A DNA stretch of 20,500 nt from Pseudomonadota bacterium (lineage in GTDB: Bacteria; Pseudomonadota; Gammaproteobacteria; Burkholderiales; Thiobacillaceae), in contig JAJYXA010000182.1 in assembly GCA_021791235.1 (NCBI GenBank), positions 1 through 20,500 of the forward strand, written 5' to 3'. The notes beneath the pieces were generated by a model, which worked only from the letters and a program-made list of their open reading frames with translations, was not told where the DNA came from and did no database searches. Below are positions 7,513 to 14,273 of the stretch, in pieces. The stretch's first letter is position 1. The number at the start of each line of letters is the position of its first letter. The translations under genes were made by a program, and so were the position numbers.

Positions 7513-8215
7513 GGCACGTCTCCCCGTCGCAGCGGCGGCAGCGCCGCGCCTTGTAGTTCGCAATCACGGCCGCCGGCGCGCCCTGGCTGACGATGCGCCC
7601 GCCGCACAACTGCGAGGCACGGTCGGCCCCTGCGGCAAGCGTCTCCTGGTGGGTGATCAGCAGCACCGCGCCCTGCTGCCGCAGGCTATGGATGACACTG
7701 GAGATCCCCTCCTGGGAGAGGAAATCGATTCCTGCTGTGGGCTCGTCCAGAATGGCCAAGCGCGGCTGGAGCACGAGCACCCCTGCCAGTTCGATGCGCT
7801 TGCGCTCACCGCCTGACAGCGTCCGGTCCAATGGGCGGGCGAGGTAGTCGTCCGGTGCCAGCCCCACCTGGCGCAGGCAATCGGCAGGATCGGCCTTGCC
7901 GCCGATCGCGAGGTAATCCGCCACGGACAGTCCCTCGAAGCGCGCGGGCTCCTGCCAGGCCAGCGCCAGGCCGTGCCGGGCACGCTCATGGAGGGGAAGC
8001 TGCACGATGTCCTCGCCGGCGAAACGCATGCGGCCTGTGACGGACTGGTAGCCTGCGCAGCCCATGATGGCATAGGCCAGGCTGGATTTACCGGCGCCGT
8101 TGGCACCCAGCAGGACGTGCAACTCGCCGGTAGCAACCGCCAGCGAGACGTCCGTGAGCACCCGTCGCGCGCCCAGGTCGAGGCTCAACTGCGACACATC
8201 GAGGAGCGCTGACAT
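7505..8215 (-). CDS. SufC-like ABC ATPase with cysteine-rich tail
   Basis: A 236-residue ABC ATPase. Walker A GANGAGKSS (37-45), Q-loop at Q88 (LAWQEPARFEGLSV, the SufC-type sequence), signature LSGGERKR (133-140), Walker B LAILDEPTAGID (153-164) and H-loop H189 are all present. The Q-loop context and the STOP-like LSGGERKRIE block mark it as the SufC group and not a transporter. There are no membrane partners. The end is unusual: after the normal fold comes a basic tail with C226, C229 and C234 (RRCRRCDGETCHG), which I do not know from ordinary SufC. A GGGG site precedes the ATG, which lies 14 nt after the ArsC-like stop. It overlaps the SufB-like gene by 8 nt. It should power conformational change of the SufB-like scaffold in the cytoplasm. 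Confidence 0.92.
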   Translation of the reverse strand: MSALLDVSQLSLDLGARRVLTDVSLAVATGELHVLLGANGAGKSSLAYAIMGCAGYQSVTGRMRFAGEDIVQLPLHERARHGLALAWQEPARFEGLSVADYLAIGGKADPADCLRQVGLAPDDYLARPLDRTLSGGERKRIELAGVLVLQPRLAILDEPTAGIDFLSQEGISSVIHSLRQQGAVLLITHQETLAAGADRASQLCGGRIVSQGAPAAVIANYKARRCRRCDGETCHG

Positions 8216-8229
8216 CTTCTACCCCGGCC

Positions 8230-8670
8230 TCAGCCGATCCGTGCGGCGTTCGTCGCGGCGATCCATCCTTCCAGACTTCGTCGGAGTTCGTCGCGCACGC
8301 GGCGGAAGGCCGCCAGCCTTTCGGCATCGGTACCCGGCGCTGCGGCAGGATCGTCCACTTGCCAGTGCAGGGTTTCGCCGTCGCGCGCGAAGTCCGGGCA
8401 GGCCAGCCGGGCACGGTCGCATAGGGTGATGACGTGGTCGAACTGGGTGTCGAGATATTCGTTGAGGTGCTTGCTACGCTGCCCTGAGATGTCGAGTCCG
8501 ACCTCGGCCATTACCTGTATTGCCAACGGATGGAGCGGGGCGGGTTCATCGAGTCCCGCGCTGTGGGCTTCGTAGCGATTGCCCCCCAGGCTGCGCAGCA
8601 GCGCCTCCGCCATCTGGGTTCGGGCGGAATTGCTGTCGCTCAGGAACAGGGCACGAATCGGTGTATGCAT
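8230..8670 (-). CDS. ArsC-like (LMW phosphatase fold) protein with Cys-to-Ser change at the nucleophile
   Basis: The 146 residues align along their length with the two real ArsC proteins in this window. The P-loop, however, reads S11-D-S-N-S-A-R17 instead of C-T-G-N-S-x-R. The codon on the minus strand is AGC, so the nucleophilic cysteine is replaced by serine. The rest of the machinery remains: R17, the relay cysteines C84 and C91 with the same 7-residue spacing as C85/C92 of ArsC1, and the general-acid aspartate in DDP (106-107). It should not reduce arsenate by the known mechanism. It might bind the oxyanion or use the cysteine pair for something else. GAGGAG lies 7 nt before the ATG. It is followed after 14 nt by the SufC-like gene, so it is in the same operon. 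A sequencing error is unlikely, since two bases would have to be wrong. Confidence 0.85.
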   Translation of the reverse strand: MHTPIRALFLSDSNSARTQMAEALLRSLGGNRYEAHSAGLDEPAPLHPLAIQVMAEVGLDISGQRSKHLNEYLDTQFDHVITLCDRARLACPDFARDGETLHWQVDDPAAAPGTDAERLAAFRRVRDELRRSLEGWIAATNAARIG

Positions 8671-8808
8671 GGATGACTCCTCAAGAGGCGCTGGGCGCTG
8701 CCCATGACGGGATAGCTGGCGGGGTGATTTTCCAAGTCTAGGTGGGCTTCCGGTTCTCTGCCGCCGATCCTGGCGTGGCGGGGTTACGCAACACTCGCGT
8801 TATCGCCG

Positions 8809-9096
8809 TCAGGATCGTGGCTCATGGTCATGTTTTCCAGTTTGCAATAATAGGTGCAACCAGGCTTCGATGTCCTCGGTACGCGGCAGGCCTGAAAATG
8901 CAGTTTGCCCGCCAGACAACACGACCGGTGTTTGCGCAAACGGGATGCCCAAGGCTTCCGAATCCTTGCGAATCTCCAGTTCCAGCCTCACTCCCGCCCC
9001 GGAGGCGGCGCAGCGCAGGCGTTTTTCCATGCGCAGGAGGCGTTCCCCGCTACCAACGAGGGGCAGTTTGAGCGTTGGCGCACCTGGGGCAGCCAT
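8809..9096 (-). CDS. small thioredoxin-fold protein lacking the CxxC motif
   Basis: A 95-residue protein. Its C-terminal half, with FAQTPVVLSGGQTAFSG and EDIEAWL, is the cis-proline, beta-hairpin and final helix of the small thioredoxin-like family (Thioredoxin_3 type); compare the MSTPGVVIDGKVVHSGGVPS segment at 9616. In that family the first strand leads into a CxxC; here the corresponding place reads GSGERLL with no cysteine. Only C29 is present, further along the helix. It therefore cannot act as a normal dithiol reductase. AGGAG lies about 10 nt before the ATG. The ArsC-like gene starts 138 nt downstream on the same strand and is plausibly co-transcribed. The fold call is from pattern memory and is less certain than the neighbouring calls. 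Confidence 0.65.
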   Translation of the reverse strand: MAAPGAPTLKLPLVGSGERLLRMEKRLRCAASGAGVRLELEIRKDSEALGIPFAQTPVVLSGGQTAFSGLPRTEDIEAWLHLLLQTGKHDHEPRS

Positions 9097-9183
9097 GCGC
9101 TCAACTCTCCTGGGCAGCCATCACCCAGTCCCGCATAACGCGTCTTGATCACCGGATCGCGGGCAGATCAGCATCATGCAGAA

Positions 9184-9596
9184 CTATTTGCGCCGCAAAG
9201 TTCCGAAAAGTTGCGTGCCCGGTGCCACGGTGTTGAACACGGTGCCGAATTTCTTCACGTTGTCGTGCAGCAGTTCCAGGCGCCGGTCCGGTTCGTCGCT
9301 GTCGACGATGATCTCGTAGGAGATGGACTCCATCTTCGGCGGCACGTCCTAGCGTATCCCGTCAACCCGCACTTCCACGCCGCGCAGGTCGAACTGGAGG
9401 ATGGGGATGACACGCTCGATGCCCTTGATGATGCAGGCGGACAGCGCGGCCAGCAGCAACTCGGCAGGATTGAAGGCCTTTGGATTGCCCGCCAGGTCGG
9501 TGTCCAGGGGAATCTCCGCCTGCTTGCAGCGCGACAGGCTCGCCTGTGGGCCGAGACGCACGTTTCGACGTGGAACGTCATCTTGGGATCGCTCAT
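9184..9596 (-). pseudogene. osmC-family gene broken by a frameshift and an amber codon
   Basis: Read in pieces, this stretch encodes an OsmC/Ohr-type thiol peroxidase-like protein of about 135 residues. MSDPKMTFHVET starts at 9596. After a one-base frame change near 9553-9562 the protein continues with ASLSRCKQAEIPLDTDLAGN, AFNPAELLLAALSAC and ELRGVEVRVDG-like segments to a TAG at 9349-9351. The same frame then goes on as DVPPKMESISYEIIVDSDE, LELLHDNVKKFGTVFNTVA and a natural stop at 9184-9186. Homology on both sides of each lesion shows decay and not two genes. The redox cysteine in LSACIIKG is still there. It follows the thioredoxin-like remnant after 19 nt, the order seen in intact arsenic-linked operons. 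Confidence 0.8.
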
Positions 9597-9615
9597 GGCA
9601 TCGGCCCAACAGGCT

Positions 9616-9843
9616 TTAGCAGCACTTTCCGCCACTGCAACAACCGCCGCCTTGCGATGCAGCCTGCGGCACGTCCGAACCGGCCAGCCAGCCTGCGATC
9701 TTGTCGCGGCTGGGCACACCGCCCGAATGCACCACCTTGCCGTCGATGACGACGCCGGGGGTGGACATCACGCCGTAGCCCATGATGGCCTGGATGTCGT
9801 TAGTCCTGGAAGTCAGAATGCGCTCCAAGTCAGGCGCATGCAT
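9616..9843 (-). pseudogene. thioredoxin-like protein remnant, N-terminal CxxC part lost
   Basis: The 75 codons from 9843 begin with unrelated residues and join the family at about DIQAIMGYGVMSTPGVVIDGK, followed by VVHSGGVPSRDKIAGWL. That is the second half of a small thioredoxin-like protein (TM0996/MTH895 type, usually about 80 residues plus tail). The first strand and the GxxCxxC helix are missing, and upstream codons as far as a TGA near 9876 do not restore them. A glycine-cysteine tail ends it: GGGCCSGGKCC. It is probably a truncated gene at the cargo margin. I cannot exclude that the short form is still translated. Confidence 0.65.
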
Positions 9844-9930
9844 GCAAACGACCAGGTTTGCACTGCCGACAAGTCAAAACCGGAGGGCTACAGCCATGAC
9901 GACGGAAGCTCGTAGGAACGACTTCCCGCA

Positions 9931-9957
9931 GAAAACGCCCCGCCGTATAGGCGGGGC
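9931..9957 (-). terminator. intrinsic terminator of DUF736
   Basis: Arms at 9935-9943 and 9949-9957 pair perfectly over 9 bp (CGCCCCGCC/GGCGGGGCG) with loop GTATA. On the minus strand TTTT follows at 9934-9931. It lies 15 nt after the DUF736 stop and separates the element backbone from the decayed cargo end. Confidence 0.85.
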
Positions 9958-9971
9958 GCCGAGGGCGATGA

Positions 9972-10277
9972 TCAATCGCCCTTGCTGCGCGACCAGATCA
10001 GGTTGTGCACGCCATCCTCGCCCTCGACCAGACGGGCGCAGATGGTCGCCGGGAACGACGGGTCATCCAGGGTTGCCGACAGGTAAGGCCGTTCCGCCTT
10101 GCTGACTTTCTTCCACGCCGCGCCGATCTCGAAGTTGCCGGCGACGATGCGGTAGTTGGGAGCGTTCTCGCTCTCCCCGGTGTTCGGGACGAATTTGACC
10201 TTGACGTTGAGCGTCAGGGTGCGAACCGTGCCGATGAAGCTGTCGTTCTGTGCGGTGAAGGTGCCGATGTTTGCCAT
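9972..10277 (-). CDS. DUF736 domain protein
   Basis: A 101-residue protein of the DUF736 family: MANIGTFT start, GTVRTLTLNVKVKFVP, APNYRIVAGNFEIGAAWKK, a YLSATLDDPSFPATICARLV block and the ending LIWSRSKGD. The start at 10275-10277 has AAAAGGAG upstream, and homology begins there even though the frame stays open to 10469. It is a small, all-beta-looking, probably single-strand-DNA- or plasmid-maintenance-linked protein; the true function is unknown. It is one of the most constant genes of the IncP/Tn4371-like and related element backbones. It marks the right side of the arsenic insertion, as DUF2958 marks the left. Confidence 0.92.
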   Translation of the reverse strand: MANIGTFTAQNDSFIGTVRTLTLNVKVKFVPNTGESENAPNYRIVAGNFEIGAAWKKVSKAERPYLSATLDDPSFPATICARLVEGEDGVHNLIWSRSKGD

Positions 10278-10846
10278 GATGAATCTCCTTTTGGTGGTGC
10301 AAGGTCGCGCCCATCGCGGCCTTGTCGGTGATCCGATGGGTGAGGGTCGGGCGGGCTGCATCGCGCAGCGGCCGCAACAGCGTGGAGGACCGGGAGGAAC
10401 AAGAAATTTGTTTCGCGAGGAAGGCACGCAGTGCCGGGGAAATTTGTTGGGCCGGACGGTTGCAGCCATGAAGCCCGAGGTGTAGCCGCTGCCTCACCAG
10501 GATTCACGACAAGCCAAGGTCGCCGTTGGGTGCGACTCCATCCGAAAGGCAGCATGGCTCTGGCATCTCCGCACAGAGCTTTTCTGGCATGCGTCCTTTC
10601 GCAGCCAAGGTCAGTCCGAATCAACCAGAATGAACGCCCCTTGTGCATTGGCGCAGGTTTGATCGTTCGCAGCGTGGTTGGGTCTGTGCATGGTGGACGG
10701 TCTGTCGGTGAACTGCCATCGTTCGTGGCGACCTGCCCGCCAGCGTCGGGGGGGGCGTGCTACTGCACAACCGGCGCGGCAAGGTTTGTCATACTCGGCC
10801 GCCTAGCCTGGGGCAGGGCTCGCATCAATGGATGGATCGTTGGCTG
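10278..10846. other. intergenic stretch between DUF736 and the parB remnant
   Basis: Apart from the DUF736 ribosome site I see no gene, RNA or mobile element here. Frames present on both strands are low-complexity Arg/Pro/Ala readings typical of GC-rich non-coding DNA. A short repeat GAAATTTGTT occurs twice around 10405 and 10440. In intact elements this is leader sequence. Confidence 0.5.
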
Positions 10847-10878
10847 TTAAAACGCGCGCGGCAAGTGTGCCGCGCGCG
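10847..10878 (-). terminator. strong intrinsic terminator at the parB remnant
   Basis: A perfect 11-bp stem, CGCGCGCGGCA (10853-10863) with TGCCGCGCGCG (10868-10878), and loop AGTG. On the minus strand TTTTAA follows at once. It lies inside the last codons of the remnant. Confidence 0.85.
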
Positions 10879-11053
10879 ACGCGCCAAAAATAGTCGGGGC
10901 GAGCAACTTGCCGTGGTTTCCCGCGTACTTGTCCGAATCAGCGACCGGGGCAACGTCTTCCCGTGCCTCCGGCTCCACCGCGCGCAGCATCAACGGCAGC
11001 CAGCCCGTGCCCACCGCCAGCCGTTCCGCTTCGCTGGCCAGCACTTTTTTTTG
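10847..11053 (-). pseudogene. C-terminal remnant of a ParB-like partition/nuclease gene
   Basis: Only the last 68 or so residues remain. KKVLASEAERLAVGTGWLP matches the extreme C-terminus of the long (about 650-700 residue) ParB-like proteins of these elements, where LASEAERLAxGTGWMP stands just before a short acidic tail. Here a different, longer tail follows and runs through the terminator hairpin to TAA at 10847-10849. Upstream of 11053 the frame enters the DUF932 terminator and gene, so the first nine tenths of parB have been deleted. The run of eight A on the coding strand (near 11043-11050) may mark the junction. Confidence 0.7.
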
Positions 11054-11093
11054 GGTTTGGACTGACGTGCTGCGTACTACGGCGCTAACAAAT

Positions 11094-11113
11094 GAGGGGG
11101 GCAAAGCCCCCTC
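11094..11113 (-). terminator. terminator of DUF932
   Basis: GGGGGC (11097-11102), loop AAA, GCCCCC (11106-11111), just after the DUF932 stop. On the minus strand a loose U-rich TCATTTGTTAG follows. Confidence 0.6.
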
Positions 11114-11118
11114 GCATG

Positions 11119-11946
11119 TCAGTTCTTGAGCCGCTTCATCTCTTCGGCCAGTATCCACAGCGCCCGGTTGACCTTGATGTTCTGGTGTATGCCCTGGATG
11201 GCGCGGGTGCGGTTCGTGCGTCCGTTGGCCATGCGTGCGGACAGTCCACCCTGAACCAGATTTTCTTGCACGCGGTTGAACGTGCTCCACAGGTCGGGCC
11301 TGTCGTCGTCCCGGCGTCGAGGCTGCAGCAATTGTGTTTCCGTGATGGGCGCAGGCTTGACCGGGTCATCGTATTTCAGGGACAACGCGGCGCGGGCGAA
11401 TACCGCTGATTCGCCGTGGTTCAGCGTGATGGCACGCATCCCTTCCTGACGTTCGCGCACCAGCTCGAACCCGTCCAGCACATCGTAGGCACCTTCGATC
11501 ACCTGGCCGATCACGTCGCCCTTGTGCGGGATGCGCAGGTCGGCCACGATATCGCCGCACACCAGCCCATTGCTGCACACGAAACGGAACATTCCGGCCA
11601 GCATCTGATAGCTGCTGGTGCCGTCGTGTGAGTTCAGCAGAATGATTTCGTTTGCTTCTGCGCCGTTGATCTGCGCTGCGTGGCGTAGCCGCAGCATGTG
11701 CTTGGTGTGCTCGCGCTTGCCGCTATCGCGCACGCGCGTCTGGCACACCATGAATGGCTGGAAGCCTTCCTTGCGCAGGGCACCCAATACCTCGCCGGTC
11801 GGGATGCAGGTGTAGCGGTCGGATCGGCTCTGATGCTTCTCTTCCGCAAAGATGGAGGGAGCTACGCTGCGAATCTGATCATCCGATAACGGATGGTCGG
11901 CGCGTAAGAAGGGCGTAGCGTTGGCGAAACGGGAACTGAGTTGCAT
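11119..11946 (-). CDS. DUF932 domain protein (plasmid/phage-type)
   Basis: A 275-residue protein with the usual DUF932 course: an N-terminal LRADHPLSDDQIRSVAPSIFA block, IPTGEVLGALRKEGFQPF, a central RDSGKREHTKHMLRLRH segment, EIILLNSHDGTSSYQMLAGMFRFVCSNGLV (the most conserved piece), HKGDVIGQVIEGAYDVLDGFE and a C-terminal VQENLVQGGLSAR helix. The length is normal (270-280). GGAGAAATACC stands before the ATG at 11946. The family occurs on conjugative elements and phages and has no proven reaction. In such elements a YqaJ-like nuclease and a ParB-like gene usually lie downstream. Here the next thing is the parB remnant, so a deletion has removed that part. Confidence 0.93.
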   Translation of the reverse strand: MQLSSRFANATPFLRADHPLSDDQIRSVAPSIFAEEKHQSRSDRYTCIPTGEVLGALRKEGFQPFMVCQTRVRDSGKREHTKHMLRLRHAAQINGAEANEIILLNSHDGTSSYQMLAGMFRFVCSNGLVCGDIVADLRIPHKGDVIGQVIEGAYDVLDGFELVRERQEGMRAITLNHGESAVFARAALSLKYDDPVKPAPITETQLLQPRRRDDDRPDLWSTFNRVQENLVQGGLSARMANGRTNRTRAIQGIHQNIKVNRALWILAEEMKRLKN

Positions 11947-12489
11947 GGTATTTCTCCAGTGGGTACAGGTTGTGGCTTCAAAGCTGACCGGATTCCAAGA
12001 TTCGGAGCCCGGTGTTGGCTTTGGTGGGTTCGGCGCAGTGGCCTGGGTTGGTCGCCGTTGCCGCCGTCTTTCCTGAGTTCATCGCCCGCGAACAACCGGG
12101 CCCGCGAAGGACTGGCCGGCAAGGAGGAAAGCGCAGGGTGGTGCGGCCCGCAGCCGCAGGCGAGGACACGGCCCTGCGCGCCTTGACGGACAGGCACCGC
12201 GGGCTACGGTCGCGGGATCAGCGATGAAGGAGAGGGAAAGACGGATGACCGGCCTACGGCCAGATGATCGACGGACCCACGCCGCGCGGGGAGCGCTGCT
12301 GCGTGCCACAGGCACGCCTGCTGAAAGTGAACACAGCGCGGAGCGCGAAAACGGTGATGGGCGCAGGCCGATCAGGCGCCGCCTGTTCGGCGGTTTTTCG
12401 GGGCGCCAAGCCTGCGCGGCGGGGTGGGCGTCAGCCGACCCCTGGAGGCAAGCGCAGCGCGCAGCTTTTTCGCAAACCAAGGACACAGC
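11947..12489. other. intergenic stretch between DUF932 and radC
   Basis: This holds the DUF932 leader and no recognised gene. Frames on both strands are Arg/Pro/Ala-rich without homology that I can see. It contains several GC-rich dyads, including a plus-strand terminator-like hairpin listed separately. Confidence 0.5.
12379..12398 (+). terminator. orphan plus-strand terminator-like hairpin
   Basis: CCGCC (12379-12383), loop TGTTC, GGCGG (12389-12393), then five T. It points along the plus strand, where no gene is annotated between 5,710 and 15,307. It could end a small RNA or antisense transcript, or be chance in GC-rich DNA. Confidence 0.4.
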
Positions 12490-12510
12490 AAAAAAGGGGG
12501 CGATGCCCCC
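12490..12510 (-). terminator. intrinsic terminator of radC
   Basis: GGGGGC (12496-12501), loop GAT, GCCCCC (12505-12510). On the minus strand TTTTTT follows directly. It begins 4 nt past the radC stop. Confidence 0.88.
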
Positions 12511-12514
12511 AGAG

Positions 12515-13021
12515 CTACAGCAGCCCGCATTCGGCAAACGACAGGATGGCGCTACCGGCGACGATCAGGTGATCCAGTACCCGAACGTCCACCAGCGCCA
12601 GTGCCGACTTCAGTGTCTGCGTCAGCATCTCGTCGGCCCGCGATGGCTCGGCTGCACCCGACGGGTGGTTATGCACCAGCAGCAGCGCAGCGCTGTTCCT
12701 GGCCAGGGCCTCCTTGACCACCTCGCGTGGATACACTGATGTCTGGCTCACCGTGCCGCGAAACATTTCGACGTAGTCGATGACCCGGTTCTGTGCGTCC
12801 AGATGGATGATGGCGAACACCTCGTGCTCCAGCGCCCCCAGCTTGACCCGCAGGAAGTCGCGCACCACCTGCGGCGAGGTCAGGGCTTCGCAACCGCGCA
12901 TCTGCCCGGCCAGCATACGCTGCGCCGCCTGCAACACCTCGTCGGCATTGGCCGGACGGTAGTCGCCCGCGACATCGCGAACGAGAAGGGAAGAATGGAA
13001 AGTAAGAGAAAGTTGCGACAT
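12515..13021 (-). CDS. radC: RadC-family JAMM/MPN domain protein
   Basis: A 168-residue RadC-type protein of the short form found on mobile elements (chromosomal RadC has about 220). The JAMM metal site is complete: E67 in EHEVFAIIHLD, H117 and H119 in VHNHPSG, S127 and D130 in EPSRAD. The DAQNRVI and FRGTVSQTSVYPREVVKEAL blocks are typical. The start at 13019-13021 has GGAG 7 nt upstream; the longer frame to 13072 lacks homology. Although named RadC, a role in DNA repair has not held up for the family. On elements it is thought to be an accessory or anti-restriction-type function, which remains unproven. Confidence 0.92.
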   Translation of the reverse strand: MSQLSLTFHSSLLVRDVAGDYRPANADEVLQAAQRMLAGQMRGCEALTSPQVVRDFLRVKLGALEHEVFAIIHLDAQNRVIDYVEMFRGTVSQTSVYPREVVKEALARNSAALLLVHNHPSGAAEPSRADEMLTQTLKSALALVDVRVLDHLIVAGSAILSFAECGLL

Positions 13022-13358
13022 GATCGTGCTCCAGTCCGAATCGGGCGGAATTGCCCGGAACCGGAGGAGCACGGCGCAGCGCAGCAGTCAGGGGACGCAG
13101 ACGGCCGCCAGGACGCAAGCGATCAACCGCAGGGCAGGGCGCGCAGCCCTTGACGGCGAGAACGGCGTGGTACATTGAAGGGAACAGCAAGGCCGCCTCT
13201 CCCACGCACTCCGCTACCCACTTGGCAAGCGCAGCGCGCAGGCCCGAAGGGACGGAGGCGTCAGGGATCAAAGCCGCATGGCCGCGAATCGGTATGAGGC
13301 GCGGGGCAACGCCCCCGAGCCCGATGGGGGCAACGCCGGGACAGCCATGCCGGGGCAC
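13022..13358. other. intergenic stretch between radC and abiEii
   Basis: No gene recognised. It contains the radC ribosome site and, after the abiEii stop, GC-rich dyads, the clearest being GCCCCC (13311-13316) with GGGGGC (13326-13331). These lack a U tract, so I do not call a terminator. Confidence 0.45.
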
Positions 13359-14273
13359 CTATCCCAGGCGGCGCGCAAGTGCATCGATTTGCTCAGCGAA
13401 TTTCCGCGGACTTTTCTGTTCAAGCTGCGCCAGGTTGTGCAGCTTCCAGCGAATCCCCGGAAGATGTTCGAGGTGCGCGATTCTCAGCAACGGCCACTCC
13501 GGACGGCCGGCGACCAGTGACAGCAAGAAGCCGCGCTCGTCCTCATCCAGGCCGCCTTGTAGTTCCTGCAGCATCCGCTCACGCGCGGCCAGCAAGGTGG
13601 ATAGGTCAACTGGCTCGGTGGTCATTCCTTTGAAGTTCCGCTCGTATTCCTGTTTAATATTGCGAAGAGTCGGGAACAGCACTTCGTGCACCGGCCGGTT
13701 ATGACTGGCCAGATAAACGACGAATGCCCGTCGGATGCTTGGGGTGATGCCTTCGTGCGCGAATAGCTGCATCACGTCGAACAGGTCGCGCGGATGCTGT
13801 CGATCCATGGCGGCGACGAGTTTGCCGCCGTACACATCTTCCAGCGATACCACCGGAATCTCCAGGTCGGCCAGCAAGCTGTCGCGGGCGGTCGGCGTCA
13901 AGGCCGAAGTGCGCACGGGGTGGACGGTGCCGCGCATCACGAAATTGACTTCGACCTTCACTTCGATGCCCGCACGTCGCACCAGCAGCTTGGTTTCGCC
14001 GACGTCGGGCGCTGCGAGCGTGTGGGTTTGAAAACCGCGTGCTCGCAGGCGCTCCGTGCATTGCCGGATGGCCTCGTTGATGCGAGCCAGTGCCTCATCA
14101 CGCGGCAGGCTGTAATCGGGGAACACGAGATCCAGGTCAACAGACAGACGTGGCATGTCACGGATGAACAGATTGATCGCAGTGCCGCCCTTGAGGGCAA
14201 ACGTGTCGTCCACAAAAACGAGCGGCGCGACTTGGGTCAGCAGGCGTGCGGTGTCAAGATACGTTTGGTTCAT
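13359..14273 (-). CDS. abiEii: AbiEii-type nucleotidyltransferase toxin
   Basis: A 304-residue protein of the AbiEii/AbiGii family, the toxin of a type IV-like toxin-antitoxin and abortive-infection system. The nucleotidyltransferase core is visible: FALKGGTAINLFI (26-38), the D46-x-D48 metal site in LSVDLDLVFPD, a third strand EVKVEVNFV (104-112), and the conserved K151 block GGKLVAAMDRQHPRDLFDV with R162/D163 and D166. The C-terminal half is helical, as usual. The start at 14271-14273 forms ATGA with the antitoxin stop, so it is translationally coupled; frames upstream of that ATG belong to no protein. Known relatives transfer nucleotides to tRNA; by family this should halt growth when unopposed. 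All motifs are intact, so the pair is probably active. Confidence 0.92.
   Translation of the reverse strand: MNQTYLDTARLLTQVAPLVFVDDTFALKGGTAINLFIRDMPRLSVDLDLVFPDYSLPRDEALARINEAIRQCTERLRARGFQTHTLAAPDVGETKLLVRRAGIEVKVEVNFVMRGTVHPVRTSALTPTARDSLLADLEIPVVSLEDVYGGKLVAAMDRQHPRDLFDVMQLFAHEGITPSIRRAFVVYLASHNRPVHEVLFPTLRNIKQEYERNFKGMTTEPVDLSTLLAARERMLQELQGGLDEDERGFLLSLVAGRPEWPLLRIAHLEHLPGIRWKLHNLAQLEQKSPRKFAEQIDALARRLG

Noticed and set aside
6652..7590. 312-codon plus-strand frame opposite the SufB-like gene
   Set aside because: Antisense shadow; the minus-strand protein keeps the Suf motifs and is coupled to the SufC-like gene.
12079..12739. Long frames on both strands between DUF932 and radC
   Set aside because: Low-complexity Arg/Ala/Pro/Ser sequence, no homology recognised, and the plus-strand frame runs into antisense radC.
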